Notes under the pieces: generated by a model | What the model was told of the DNA's origin: nothing | What the model saw: only the letters and a program-made list of their open reading frames with translations | Databases searched by the model: none | Made by a program: the position numbers and the translations under genes | Shown here: one piece after another, positions 29,247 to 38,449 of the stretch | Layout: every line of letters starts with the position of its first letter | Position numbering within the stretch: the stretch's first letter is position 1 | From: Pseudomonas gingeri | GTDB lineage: Bacteria; Pseudomonadota; Gammaproteobacteria; Pseudomonadales; Pseudomonadaceae | Reading direction: 5' to 3' | Assembly (NCBI RefSeq): GCF_013385425.1 | Contig: NZ_JACAQA010000001.1 | Span: forward strand, 60,739-124,738 | DNA length: 64,000 bases

Positions 29247-31112
29247 TCAGTCACCCAAGGCTTCACCTTCGCGGCGAGGGTCGGCGCCACCGGCCCATGA
29301 CGACAGACCCTTGGCATCACGCACGCGCATGATCGCCTGGGTGCCGCTGGTCATGTCCATCTCGCTGACGACGTGGCCCTTGTCCTGCAGTGCCTTCACC
29401 AATTGCGGCGAGAACAGGCCCTGCTCCAGTTCGGTGGGGCCGTTGCGGCTGCCGAAGTTGGGCAGGTTGATGGCCGACTGTGGGTCGAGTTTCCAGTCCA
29501 GCAGGCCGGCCAGGGTCTTGGAAACGTACTCGATGATCTGTGAGCCGCCGGGCGAGCCGACGGTGCCGAGGAACTCGCCGCTCTTGCGGTCGAACACCAG
29601 GGTCGGCGCCATCGACGAGCGTGGACGCTTGCCCGCTTCGACACGGTTGGCCACCGGCTTGCCGTCTTCGCTGGGCACGAAGGAAAAGTCGGTCAACTGG
29701 TTGTTGAGGATAAAACCCTCGACCATCAGGTGCGAGCCGAACGAGCTTTCCACCGTGGTGGTCATCGACACGGCGCCGCCCTGGTCGTCCACGGCGACGA
29801 TCTGCGAGGTGGAAATGCGCATCGGCGAGCGGTCCGGCGCCAGGGCCACCTGGATGCCGGCCGGTACCCCGGGCTCGGCCTTGCCCAGGCTGCGTTCGCC
29901 GATCAGGCGCGCGCGGCTGGCGAGGTAGCCGGGGTCGATCAAGCCGGCAACCGGGACCGGGATGAAATCGCTGTCGGCGACATACAGGCCACGGTCGGCG
30001 TAGGCCAGGCGATCGGCTTCGGCGATCAGGTGCACGGCCTGCGGGCTCGGTTCGAGACCGGCGGGACTTGAGCTTTTCAGCGGGCCGAGTGCGGCCAGGG
30101 CCTGGCGTTTGTCCTGCGCTTCCAGGGCCTGCAAGGTGCCGAAGATCTGCGCGATGGCGATGCCGCCGGAGGACGGTGGCGGCATGCCGCAGAGCTGCCA
30201 TTGTTTGTAGTCGGAGCACACCGGTGCGCGCTCCTTGGCTTGATAGCCTTGCAGGTCGGCCAGCGAGAGCGTTCCGGGGTTGGCGCTGCCATTGACCGCC
30301 GCGACGATCTCCTCGGCGATGGCACCCTTGTAGAGTGCGTCGGTGCCTTCGTTGGCGATGCGTTTGAGCACGGCGGCCAGCTTCGGATTCTTCAGCGTCG
30401 TGCCGACGGCTTTCGGGCTGCCGTCGGCGTTGAGGAAGTAGGCGGCCATGGCGGGCGAGTGGGGCAGGAAGGGACTGGCGACGATCTGCTTGTGCAGGCG
30501 TGGCGAAATCGGGAAGCCCTGTTCGGCCAGGCGGATGGCCGGCGCGAAGAGCTTCGCCCAGGGCAGGCGGCCCTGGGTGCGATGGGCCAGTTCGAGGGCG
30601 CGCATCACCCCGGGTGTACCGACCGAACGTCCGCCGATCTGTGCCTGGGTGAAGGCCATCGGTGTGCCGTCAGGGTTGAGGAAGAGTTTCTCGGTGGCGC
30701 CTGCCGGTGCGGTTTCACGTCCGTCGTAGGCATGCACCTTTTTGCCGTCCCAGACCATGATGAAGGCACCGCCGCCGATGCCGGTGGCTTGCGGTTCCAC
30801 CAGGGTCAGTACGGCTTGCATGGCTATCGCCGCATCCACGGCGGAGCCGCCCTGGCGCAGGATCTCGCGCCCGGCTTCGGCCGCCAGGGGGTTGGCTGCC
30901 GCGGCCATGTGCCGGGTCGCGTGTTGCGTGAGCATGCCGGTGCGATAGCCCGTGCCGATTTCCGGCGCGTCGGGCAGGGTGGTGTCGGCGGAGGCAAACG
31001 GTGCGTTGCAGACGGTGAGCGCGAGGCTGATGGTCAGGGCGCAAAGGGAGAAACGACGTGATGGAAAACGTGAGTGCACTGTGTAGGCTCCTGCCTTGGA
31101 CTTGCTCGGCAC
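29247..31112 (-). CDS. ggt: gamma-glutamyltransferase
   Basis: 621-aa periplasmic enzyme that cleaves glutathione and other gamma-glutamyl compounds. N-terminal signal peptide (about 42 residues, ending NAPFASA). The proenzyme self-cleaves before a Thr: the motif GGAVSMTTTVESSFGS is present with the likely N-terminal Thr of the small subunit at about residue 451. The first part holds the conserved GGSAVDAAIAMQAVLTLVEP and GIGGGAF. Length is usual. A GGCTC gap precedes the start; the gene is monocistronic or linked with the GT39 gene downstream. Confidence 0.95.
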   Translation of the reverse strand: MPSKSKAGAYTVHSRFPSRRFSLCALTISLALTVCNAPFASADTTLPDAPEIGTGYRTGMLTQHATRHMAAAANPLAAEAGREILRQGGSAVDAAIAMQAVLTLVEPQATGIGGGAFIMVWDGKKVHAYDGRETAPAGATEKLFLNPDGTPMAFTQAQIGGRSVGTPGVMRALELAHRTQGRLPWAKLFAPAIRLAEQGFPISPRLHKQIVASPFLPHSPAMAAYFLNADGSPKAVGTTLKNPKLAAVLKRIANEGTDALYKGAIAEEIVAAVNGSANPGTLSLADLQGYQAKERAPVCSDYKQWQLCGMPPPSSGGIAIAQIFGTLQALEAQDKRQALAALGPLKSSSPAGLEPSPQAVHLIAEADRLAYADRGLYVADSDFIPVPVAGLIDPGYLASRARLIGERSLGKAEPGVPAGIQVALAPDRSPMRISTSQIVAVDDQGGAVSMTTTVESSFGSHLMVEGFILNNQLTDFSFVPSEDGKPVANRVEAGKRPRSSMAPTLVFDRKSGEFLGTVGSPGGSQIIEYVSKTLAGLLDWKLDPQSAINLPNFGSRNGPTELEQGLFSPQLVKALQDKGHVVSEMDMTSGTQAIMRVRDAKGLSSWAGGADPRREGEALGD

Positions 31113-31288
31113 TATAGTCCGGGCGTGGCGGCGGGAACAATCGTTGAGCTGGCGGGGCCAGGAGCGGGAAGGCTGATGAGCCGCTAGCTCATGGATGGAA
31201 ATATCAAGTTTACATATTGCCCGTGACAGGCAATCAGTCTGGCAGGTAAATATCTCGATCTACCTGCCTGCATGCGTCGCATGGGAGT

Positions 31289-32320
31289 GTGTACTTGAAC
31301 CGACCAGAAAAAGTGGCGACCCGCGTGTCCGATGCTCGGGCAGATGACCGCTTCGACGAAGTGCTTGCACTGATTAACAGTGCAAGGCAGCAAGCCGTGC
31401 AAGCGGTGAATACCCAGCTGATCGAGTTGTATTGGCAGGTGGGTGCTTATATCAGCCATAAGCTGGAACAGGCCGAGTGGGGCGATGCAGTGGTCAGCCA
31501 GTTGGCCGAGCATCTGGCTCGGACGCAACCTGGGCTACGCGGATTTACTCGATCGAATTTGTTCCGCATGCGCCAGTTCTATGAGATTTATCGTGTAGAA
31601 GAAAAAGTCGCGCCGCTGGCGCGACAATTATCCTGGTCACATAATCTGATCATCTTCAGCCAGAGCAAATACCCGGAAGAACGAGAGTTTTATCTGCGTA
31701 TGGCGGTTCAGGAGAAGTGGTCGAAACGTGAGTTGGAGCGCCAATTCAAGGCGGCGTTGTTCGAGCGTAACGTGACCCAACCGGCAAAAGCTTCGGCAGT
31801 GCTGAGACAATCTCACCCCGATGCGCTGGAGGTATTTCGTGATGCCTATATGGTTGAGTTTCTCGGCCTCTCCGGCAGCCATGCCGAGGTCGATCTGCAT
31901 CAGGGATTGCTGGCGCGCCTTAAAGATTTCCTCATCGAGTTGGGCCGCGACTTCTGCTTTATCGGCTCCGAATACCCGCTGCAAGTCGGTGGGCGTGACT
32001 TCGCCCTGGATCTGTTGTTCTTTCACCGTGGGCTCAACTGCCTGGTGGCCATTGAGCTCAAGGTCGGCCGTTTCGAGCCTGAGTATCTGGGTAAGCTGGA
32101 CTTCTATCTGGAAGCGCTGGATCGCAATGAACGAAAACCCCACGAGAACCCAGCTATCGGTGTATTGCTCTGTGCCAGCAAGGACGATGAGGTGGTCGAG
32201 TACGCGCTTAACCGCAGCCTGTCGCCAGCCTTGATTGCCGAATACCAGACCCGCTTGCCGGACAAACAGTTGCTACAGGCCAAGCTGCATGAGTTCTATG
32301 CACTCAATACGTCGTCATAA
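31289..32320 (+). CDS. DUF1016 / YhcG-type PDDEXK nuclease-fold protein
   Basis: 343-aa protein. N-terminal half (VLALINSARQQAVQAVNTQLIELYWQVG) is the YhcG N-domain; C-terminal half has the nuclease core DFALDLLFFHRGLNCLVAIELK, which supplies D...ExK of the PDDEXK fold, followed by GRFEPEYLGKLDFYLEALD. Length is typical of the family. Family members have been tied to nucleic-acid binding, Holliday-junction-like enzymes and defence islands; no activity is fixed here. GTG start with GGGAG 4 bp upstream. It stands alone between ggt and the pilin operon. Confidence 0.88.
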   Translation: MYLNRPEKVATRVSDARADDRFDEVLALINSARQQAVQAVNTQLIELYWQVGAYISHKLEQAEWGDAVVSQLAEHLARTQPGLRGFTRSNLFRMRQFYEIYRVEEKVAPLARQLSWSHNLIIFSQSKYPEEREFYLRMAVQEKWSKRELERQFKAALFERNVTQPAKASAVLRQSHPDALEVFRDAYMVEFLGLSGSHAEVDLHQGLLARLKDFLIELGRDFCFIGSEYPLQVGGRDFALDLLFFHRGLNCLVAIELKVGRFEPEYLGKLDFYLEALDRNERKPHENPAIGVLLCASKDDEVVEYALNRSLSPALIAEYQTRLPDKQLLQAKLHEFYALNTSS

Positions 32321-32328
32321 AGGCGTAC

Positions 32329-34485
32329 TCAAAACGCCCGGATCCAGCGCACTTTCGTCGAGGCCTGGACCGCCCCGCCTCCGCTTCCCGTGGTGGGTTG
32401 GGTGGTGACGGTCTGGTCGGCGGTGACGCTCGACACGTCGATGGCGATGCCGCCCTGGGAAATAGTGGTTGGGCTGGTGCCATTGTTACCGGTGGACAGC
32501 GCGCCTTTGATATTGGTGGTGGCCCCCGAGGTGCTGACCAGGCCGCCGAGGATGACGTTGCCGTACAGGGTCCAGCCGCTGGTGCTCAGTCCGCTGTTGG
32601 CTTCAATGGCGATGTTGCCGATGGGCAGGCCGCTATGGACAACGTTGGACGAGTCGGTCCAGGTGGCGAGGGTACCCGCCGTCTTGTTGCACAGGTTGGT
32701 CGGGTAGAACGAGCCGGTGCACAGGTTCGAGTAGCCGGAGAAGTTCGGCGAATACAAGGGCACCGAGCTGTTGCTGGTCAGGGTGACGCTGCCGGTGGTG
32801 AGCACGGTGTTGGTGAGTCGGCTCAGGCTCTGTACGCCGTCGAGGGTGACGTTGCCCTGGAACCAGAGCACACCCGGTGGCAGGGTCTTGATGCCGGTGA
32901 AGGTCCAGCCGTTGGTGGGGGTCGCGCTATTGCCGCAACTGTTGTTGCCATAGTTGCAGGTCAGGAAGTTGGCGCCCAGCAGGGTGCGCATATCGGTGGT
33001 CGCCAGGTTGTAGGGCCCCGTCGACACCGCCGTGCCTGCGGCGGTATTGACGTTCTGGATCTTCAGCATCGGCGTGTTCCCGGAAAAGTAGAACACGTAG
33101 TTGGCTTGGCTTTGCAGGGGGGTGACATCGATCGTGGTGGCGGTGATGTTGCAGTACGGCACACCGGGCAGGCCGGGCGAGGCGGTGGCGACGTTCTGCG
33201 TCAGGTTCGCCAGCGGGGCACCGGTGTAGGCCGTGCCATTCTGGTTGAGCAGCGTGCCCGTGATCTGGCTGGCGGTGGTGAACGATGGCGTGTTGTTTTG
33301 CGTCACACTCAAATTGCCGCCGCCCTGGAACTGGCCCACCGTCGCGGTGAGGATCGAGACGTTGTTGTTGGCCTTGAGCAGGTTGTAGGTGGCACTGTAG
33401 CCGGTCAAAGCGAGGGTGTTGCCCCAGAGGCTGCCGACGGTGCCGGTGAGGAAATTGACGCCGCCGCCGTACACCGCGTTGTAGGTCAGCGAGATGCTGG
33501 TGGGCAGGGTGCTGGTCCCGGAAATCAACAGCGCGCCGGCCGTGGTGGTGATGACCCCGCCGGATTGAGTGACCTTGGTCAGATCCAGGGTATAGACCGT
33601 GCCGTCGGTGAGGGTGATCAGGGCGGTCCCGGTGTTGGCGGCGGTGATGGAGTTGTCGGCGTTTTTTATACCGCCAACCAGGGCGGTGCCGATCGTCGAT
33701 CCGGCCGACACCACGTTGGCCGTGAAAGCCCCGGCGCTGATCGCCGCGTAGCTGCCGCCGGACTGGGTGATGTTGATGGTTTTGGCGGCCACGGTCAGGT
33801 TGACCGGCGGGCTGCTGGAACTCATGGAAAAAGTGCCCTCTGTGCTGAGGCTCGCGTTGTTCGCGATGCCGCCACCACTGAGGTTGATGCCACCCTTGGC
33901 GCAGCCGGAAACATAGGCCGTCGAACCGTTGGAAATGGTCAGCACACCGGTCACGGCGATGTTTGCCAGGGTGCTGCCGTTGGTGATCGACAGGCTGCCG
34001 CCGGTGTAGTTGAAGTTGCCATTGAACTGCAGTGCCGGCGGCAGGTTGCCGCTGGGAGGCGAGCTCGCGGCACTGGCCGGCGTCAGCACGTAGACCACTT
34101 GCACGGTGTTGGTCGCCAGGGTGTTGGTGGCGGTGATGGTGGCGGTGACCAGCGTGCTGCCACCGCTGGCGACCTTGGAAATGATCTGCGCAGTGAGCCC
34201 GCTGGCGCTGATGGTCACGGGGCCTGGGGTCACATTGGCCAGGGTGCTGTCCAGCAGCAATTGTGCCTGCAAGTACAGGCGCACCCATTCCACTCCACTC
34301 CAGACCCGGGATTCCGCCGGCGAGGTGGCGTGTGCCGCCAGTTGTTGCTGCTGGGCGCCGCGTATGCCGTACATCATCCCCAGGGCGGTCACGGTCAGGG
34401 CCATGCCGACGAACAGGATCATCAGCGTTGCGGCCATGCCGCGTTGAGCGGCGCGCGGCGATTGGGAAAACGATCGGGCTGGCAT
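32329..34485 (-). CDS. very large PilX-like minor pilin with extended ectodomain
   Basis: 718-aa protein. N-terminus: short leader ending AAQRG, then MAATLMILFVGMALTVTALGM, a type III (prepilin-type) signal and TM helix; there is no Glu at +5 (Leu instead), as in GspK/PilX-type tip pilins. Helix-adjacent region includes WSGVEWVRLYLQAQLLLD. The remaining 600 residues are Ser/Thr/Gly/Asn-rich beta-type sequence without obvious repeats of exact period, which could be an adhesin-like ectodomain. Ordinary PilX is about 170-200 aa, so this is three to four times longer. It is the last gene of the pilin operon, 11 bp after the PilW-like gene. Expected location: pilus tip or cell surface. Confidence 0.78.
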   Translation of the reverse strand: MPARSFSQSPRAAQRGMAATLMILFVGMALTVTALGMMYGIRGAQQQQLAAHATSPAESRVWSGVEWVRLYLQAQLLLDSTLANVTPGPVTISASGLTAQIISKVASGGSTLVTATITATNTLATNTVQVVYVLTPASAASSPPSGNLPPALQFNGNFNYTGGSLSITNGSTLANIAVTGVLTISNGSTAYVSGCAKGGINLSGGGIANNASLSTEGTFSMSSSSPPVNLTVAAKTINITQSGGSYAAISAGAFTANVVSAGSTIGTALVGGIKNADNSITAANTGTALITLTDGTVYTLDLTKVTQSGGVITTTAGALLISGTSTLPTSISLTYNAVYGGGVNFLTGTVGSLWGNTLALTGYSATYNLLKANNNVSILTATVGQFQGGGNLSVTQNNTPSFTTASQITGTLLNQNGTAYTGAPLANLTQNVATASPGLPGVPYCNITATTIDVTPLQSQANYVFYFSGNTPMLKIQNVNTAAGTAVSTGPYNLATTDMRTLLGANFLTCNYGNNSCGNSATPTNGWTFTGIKTLPPGVLWFQGNVTLDGVQSLSRLTNTVLTTGSVTLTSNSSVPLYSPNFSGYSNLCTGSFYPTNLCNKTAGTLATWTDSSNVVHSGLPIGNIAIEANSGLSTSGWTLYGNVILGGLVSTSGATTNIKGALSTGNNGTSPTTISQGGIAIDVSSVTADQTVTTQPTTGSGGGAVQASTKVRWIRAF

Positions 34486-34496
34486 CGGGGGCTCGG

Positions 34497-35234
34497 TCAG
34501 GAAGAGGGTTTTTCGAAATTGATCAGGCACGCCGTCGCCTTGCTTTGGACGTAGGCGGGCTGTGGGTTGGTGCTATTGGGGTCCAGTGTGCTGTTGTTGG
34601 CGCTCAGGGTGATTTGCAGGCGATAGGCGGTATTGGTGGTGTCGGTGTTACGGCCGTAAGGCCAGCAGGTGGCGAAGCCGACCGAGAACGGCGTGGTGCC
34701 CTGGCCGGCGGCGATCAGTGTGGTGCTGGTCCAGGTCGCGCTGCCCCATTGCGCCGAGGCCTGGGTACAAGTGGCCCCGCTATTGATGCTGATCAGGGCG
34801 CCGTTGCTGACCAGCAGCCCGGCACAACTGGCTACGGCCGCTGAGCTGGTCTGATAGGACCAGACAATCGCGTTGCCGGTGGTGCCGTTCGGCGCGGCGC
34901 TGGTCAGGGTCGGGAAATTGGCCTGGGCGGTGGCGGTGCCGGTCAGGGTGCCATTGGTCAGGGTGGCGCCGGACAGCAGCACGAAATTGTTGTCGATATC
35001 GGAGGTGGCGCGCGCGGTGGCGCTGCCGCTCCAGAACCCACCATTCATCAGTTCACGCTGGGCTGTCAGCAGGCCCGAGGCGACCTGGCCATCCTGGCTG
35101 GCGCTCTGGAGCGATGTCACGGTGCTATAGACCAGGTTTTTATACAGCGAGAGCATGGCCAGGATACTGAGCAGGGAAATGACCGTGCCGACCATCAGGC
35201 TGATCATCGTGAAGCCACGCTGCGCACGGATCAT
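34497..35234 (-). CDS. PilW-like minor pilin
   Basis: 245-aa protein with the prepilin segment MIRAQRGFTMISLMVGTVIS; the +1 residue is Phe but +5 is Ser where Glu is usual. PilW-type length and position between PilV-like and PilX-like genes. ATG at 35234 overlaps the stop of the PilV-like gene by 4 bp, which sets the start. Exported through the prepilin peptidase pathway; probably part of the initiating minor-pilin complex. Confidence 0.78.
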   Translation of the reverse strand: MIRAQRGFTMISLMVGTVISLLSILAMLSLYKNLVYSTVTSLQSASQDGQVASGLLTAQRELMNGGFWSGSATARATSDIDNNFVLLSGATLTNGTLTGTATAQANFPTLTSAAPNGTTGNAIVWSYQTSSAAVASCAGLLVSNGALISINSGATCTQASAQWGSATWTSTTLIAAGQGTTPFSVGFATCWPYGRNTDTTNTAYRLQITLSANNSTLDPNSTNPQPAYVQSKATACLINFEKPSS

Positions 35235-35659
35235 GGCTCGTCTCCGACGCGAATGATGCCGCCAAAAATACTGGTGTCCTGAGAGCGGGTGGTCAGCACC
35301 ACCGAGCTTTGTGGTGCTCCGCCGGTGAGGATGCTGGTGCTGCCGCTGGTGCTGACGGTGACCGCCGGGGCTGCAGTGCAGGTCGCCGTGATCTGCTGGG
35401 TCGTGGTCTGGGTGGGGAGGGACACGACGAGCAGGGCGGCGTTGGTCGTGCACAACAGCGCGCCATTCTGCTCCAGCAGGCTGCGCATCTGGCTGACCAC
35501 GATATTTTCCAGTTTCATGTCGCGCTGGCTCACCGCCGCCCTCGACGCGACATAGGTGATCCCCAGGCCGATGATTGCCATCAGCAGGATGCCGACCAGT
35601 GCCTCGATCAGGATATCGCCGCGTTGTGGCTTCGCAGCCGATCTATATGAGCGGGACAT
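35231..35659 (-). CDS. PilV-like minor pilin
   Basis: 142-aa prepilin-like protein with the leader ending KPQRG and helix DILIEALVGILLMAIIGLG; Glu at +5 is present but +1 is Asp instead of Phe or Met. ATG at 35659 is chosen over a TTG at 35668. It overlaps the preceding gene by 17 bp. Its order between the FimT/GspH-like and PilW-like genes is that of minor pilin operons (fimU-pilV-pilW-pilX). Confidence 0.76.
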   Translation of the reverse strand: MSRSYRSAAKPQRGDILIEALVGILLMAIIGLGITYVASRAAVSQRDMKLENIVVSQMRSLLEQNGALLCTTNAALLVVSLPTQTTTQQITATCTAAPAVTVSTSGSTSILTGGAPQSSVVLTTRSQDTSIFGGIIRVGDEP

Positions 35660-36107
35660 TGACTGCAATCTCGCTGCCTGCCGTGACTTGAATGGTACCG
35701 GTGGTGCATGAGCCGCTGCTGACCGCGAAACCGCGGTTGCTGAAGGCGACGCAGGCCAGGTTGACGTTTGCGACCTGGAGAACGGCGGCCGTCGGAAGCG
35801 GGGTACTCCAGAGGATCTGTGTGGTCACGGTACAGTCGATGGTCTGCCCGGGCGTGAGGCTCAATAACTTGAGACTCTGGCCAGAGACGCACAGCACGGC
35901 GGCGGGGGCGGTGTCCTGCACGGCGCCCTGGTTGCGCAGGGCAATCGACTTGGCGCGGCTGAGCCCTTGTTTCAAGAGGCCGGCGGCATCGCGCTGATAA
36001 GCACTGTTGGTCCACGACTGAGTCAAGGGCACCCCCACTACCAGCAAAAGCGCGAACAGGGTAATCGTGATCATCAACTCGATCAGGGTGAAGCCACGGC
36101 TGTTCAT
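35643..36107 (-). CDS. GspH/FimT-type minor pilin
   Basis: 154-aa minor pilin starting MNSRGFTLIELMITITLFALLL with a textbook cleavage site (RG / FTLIE), so Glu at +5 is present. The C-terminal part is short beta-type sequence with Cys residues that could pair. It follows the major-pilin-like gene with a 1-bp overlap (stop TAA and ATG share 36107). FimT/FimU/GspH-type proteins prime pilus assembly. Confidence 0.85.
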   Translation of the reverse strand: MNSRGFTLIELMITITLFALLLVVGVPLTQSWTNSAYQRDAAGLLKQGLSRAKSIALRNQGAVQDTAPAAVLCVSGQSLKLLSLTPGQTIDCTVTTQILWSTPLPTAAVLQVANVNLACVAFSNRGFAVSSGSCTTGTIQVTAGSEIAVNVPLI

Positions 36108-36559
36108 TACAGCCAGCTATTATACGGGCTACAGGAGGAGATGTTGCGGTTATTACTCTGGTCCAGGGTCAGGACGCAGCCACTGACAGTGGCGCCGGTA
36201 CCCGTGGCGGTCACGGTGTAGGTCGTGGCGGTGGAACTGAAGGAATAGCTGAAATTGCTGGTCTGGCTGGGTAGCCAGCCAGACGTCGGGCTGGTGCAGG
36301 TCAATGGGCCGCCGAGCAGCACGCATTGGATTTGGGTGACACCGCTGGCGCTCGAAGCCGGGTACACCAATTGTTTCTGGTAATAGTTTTCCAGGTTGAG
36401 GCTCAATGCGACCAGATCCGCCTCGGCTGACTTGAGGTTGCTCTTGGTGATGTAGCTGTTATAGGCCGGAAGGGCGATGGCGGCGAGGATCGCGACAATA
36501 GCGACTGTGATCATCATTTCGATCAGGGTAAAACCTGATTGTGTTCTGGCGTTGTTCAT
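36107..36559 (-). CDS. type IV pilin (PilE/PilA-type)
   Basis: 150-aa pilin: leader MNNARTQSG, then FTLIEMMITVAIVAILAAIA, the classic N-terminal helix with Glu at +5; globular part ends with a Cys pair (about GCVLTLDQ and SSCSPYNSW) like the D-region loop. It resembles PilE-type minor/major pilins of Pseudomonas and is the first gene of the operon. GAAG lies 7 bp before the ATG; a GTG 6 bp earlier is an alternative. Upstream 36560-36808 (about 250 bp) is the promoter zone. No pilus motor or secretin genes are in the window. Confidence 0.87.
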   Translation of the reverse strand: MNNARTQSGFTLIEMMITVAIVAILAAIALPAYNSYITKSNLKSAEADLVALSLNLENYYQKQLVYPASSASGVTQIQCVLLGGPLTCTSPTSGWLPSQTSNFSYSFSSTATTYTVTATGTGATVSGCVLTLDQSNNRNISSCSPYNSWL

Positions 36560-36808
36560 AGGCACTTCATCGGCAATTTTATTGGCGTTTACCCGGTGAC
36601 CGACTGGTCACGCGTCATTATGACATCATTGAATGACGGTTCGGGAATCGAGCCGACAGGAACGATCCGGCCTGAAGAATTTTTCATTATCGGTCTTATT
36701 CCAGGACCTTCTGCTGATCTCCATCAACCCGCAGACCGAACGGGGCCTTGCTCGGGGCAAGACTCCGTTCGATCAGGTTCATCGGTCCATGTGCCCGGTA
36801 TGAAACCT

Positions 36809-38449
36809 TCAGGCCATCGCCAACTGAACCACCTTGAAAATCACCATGCCCATGGCGACGACCAGATAGCCGCGCAGTACGCCCATCCAGATCCGATTGC
36901 GTTGTGACAGGATCATGGGCTTGAGCTGGCCCAGTGGCGGCATGCGCCAGGAGTTCATCATTTCCTGGGTGAAGGTGGTCGTTTTGTCGGTCAGGCTGGC
37001 TTCGTCCACGGCTTTACGGGCGTGCAGCACGTTGACAGCAATGGCGATGACCAGGCCCACGACACCGCCACCAATCAGTATATCGGTGATGGTTTCACCG
37101 GACATGTCCGGGAAGGCCACGGCCGAGGTCAGGACCACGGACAACAGCACCAGTATGGCGACGATAATCGCGGTCACCACATTGGTGAAGCGCTTGTTCA
37201 CCCAGGGGCCGAGCACTTCCTTGTCATTACACAGTAGCAGCAGGAACACCGTGGCGCTGGGCAGCAGCACGCCGGCCAGGGTCTGTACCGCGTTGGTCAG
37301 CAGGCCCAGCGGGACGCCGGGGATCAGCACCAGGGCGGCGGCGACGGCGATCAGGCCGCAGTACATCAGATAGAAGCCCTTGGCATCGCCGGGTTTGCGG
37401 TGCAGCGAGTGCTTCAGGCTCAGGACATCACCCAGGGCGTAAGCGGTCGACAGCGACACGGCCATGGCCCCGATGATACTGGCGTCGATCAGGGCGACCG
37501 CGAACAGCACGCCCGGCAGGCGCCCGTGGTACTTGGCGATACCGGCGGCGATGGCGCCGGCATCGGTGAAGTTGCCGAACTCCGGGTTACCGACGAAGAC
37601 CTGCGCGGTGAAGGCAATCATCGCCACCGCGCCGATCACCACCAGGGCGATGCCCAGCCACAGGTCGGCGCGTTCGTACTTGATGAAGCGTGGGGTGATG
37701 CGCTTGTCGATCACATAGCTTTGCTGGAAGAACAACTGCCAGGGCGCCACGGTGGTGCCGACGATCCCGATGATCAGCAGCAACACTTCCGACAGCTTGC
37801 CGTCAGCCGGCAGTTGCGGGGTGAAGAAGTCATGGGCCACCTGGGTCATGGGCGGGTGGATCATCAGGAAGATCGGCACCAGCAGCAGGCTGCCGAAGAC
37901 CAGGACCAGGGCGAACCGTTCGAAGCGCCGGAAGTTGCCCGTGCACGCCGCCAGCATGATGAACACCGCTGCCAGGCACACGCCGGCCACCTTGGGCACC
38001 CCGAGGAAATCCATCCCCAGGCTGATGCCGATGAACTCGGTGACGATGGTCAGGGCGTTGAGGATAAACAGGTCGATGGCACTGAACGCGCCCCAGAACT
38101 TGCCGAAGCGGTCGAGGATCAGGCGGGCATGGCCGACACCGGTCACCACACCGAGGCGCAGGACCATCTCCTGGTTGACGTAGAGCACCGGGATCAGCAG
38201 GGCCAGGGTCCACAGCAACAGCGTGCCGTAGTTCTGGCCGGCCTGGCCGTAGGTGCTGAAGGCGCCGGCGTCGTTGTCGCCGACCATGACGATCAGGCCT
38301 GGGCCGAGGATGGCCATCAGGGTTTTGAGGCGATGCATCCAGCCGTTGCGTGGGGCGACATCGTCATGGCGGATGGTGCCGAAGGCTCCGCGGATATCGC
38401 CGATATGGGCGCTGTCGAGGACAGCGGATTGGGCATTCAAGTTGGACAT
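36809..38449 (-). CDS. NRAMP-related divalent-metal transporter with atypical metal-site motifs
   Basis: 546-aa inner-membrane transporter with about 11 helices. TM1 has GDNDAGAFSTYGQAG where classical NRAMP has DPGN, and TM6 has GIVGTTVAPWQLFFQQS where the classical motif is MPH. The Met of TM6, which favours soft transition metals, is Ala here. That replacement is reported for NRAMP-related magnesium transporters (NRMT), so Mg2+ or hard-metal transport is a reasonable reading; Mn2+ remains possible. Start at ATG 38449 with GGAGGAA 6 bp upstream; a longer frame to 38611 is not conserved-looking. Confidence 0.85.
   Translation of the reverse strand: MSNLNAQSAVLDSAHIGDIRGAFGTIRHDDVAPRNGWMHRLKTLMAILGPGLIVMVGDNDAGAFSTYGQAGQNYGTLLLWTLALLIPVLYVNQEMVLRLGVVTGVGHARLILDRFGKFWGAFSAIDLFILNALTIVTEFIGISLGMDFLGVPKVAGVCLAAVFIMLAACTGNFRRFERFALVLVFGSLLLVPIFLMIHPPMTQVAHDFFTPQLPADGKLSEVLLLIIGIVGTTVAPWQLFFQQSYVIDKRITPRFIKYERADLWLGIALVVIGAVAMIAFTAQVFVGNPEFGNFTDAGAIAAGIAKYHGRLPGVLFAVALIDASIIGAMAVSLSTAYALGDVLSLKHSLHRKPGDAKGFYLMYCGLIAVAAALVLIPGVPLGLLTNAVQTLAGVLLPSATVFLLLLCNDKEVLGPWVNKRFTNVVTAIIVAILVLLSVVLTSAVAFPDMSGETITDILIGGGVVGLVIAIAVNVLHARKAVDEASLTDKTTTFTQEMMNSWRMPPLGQLKPMILSQRNRIWMGVLRGYLVVAMGMVIFKVVQLAMA

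Noticed and set aside
32398..34554. 718-codon plus-strand frame over the PilX-like gene
   Set aside because: Exact antisense shadow. The minus-strand frame has a prepilin leader, a sensible operon position and overlaps of the right kind.
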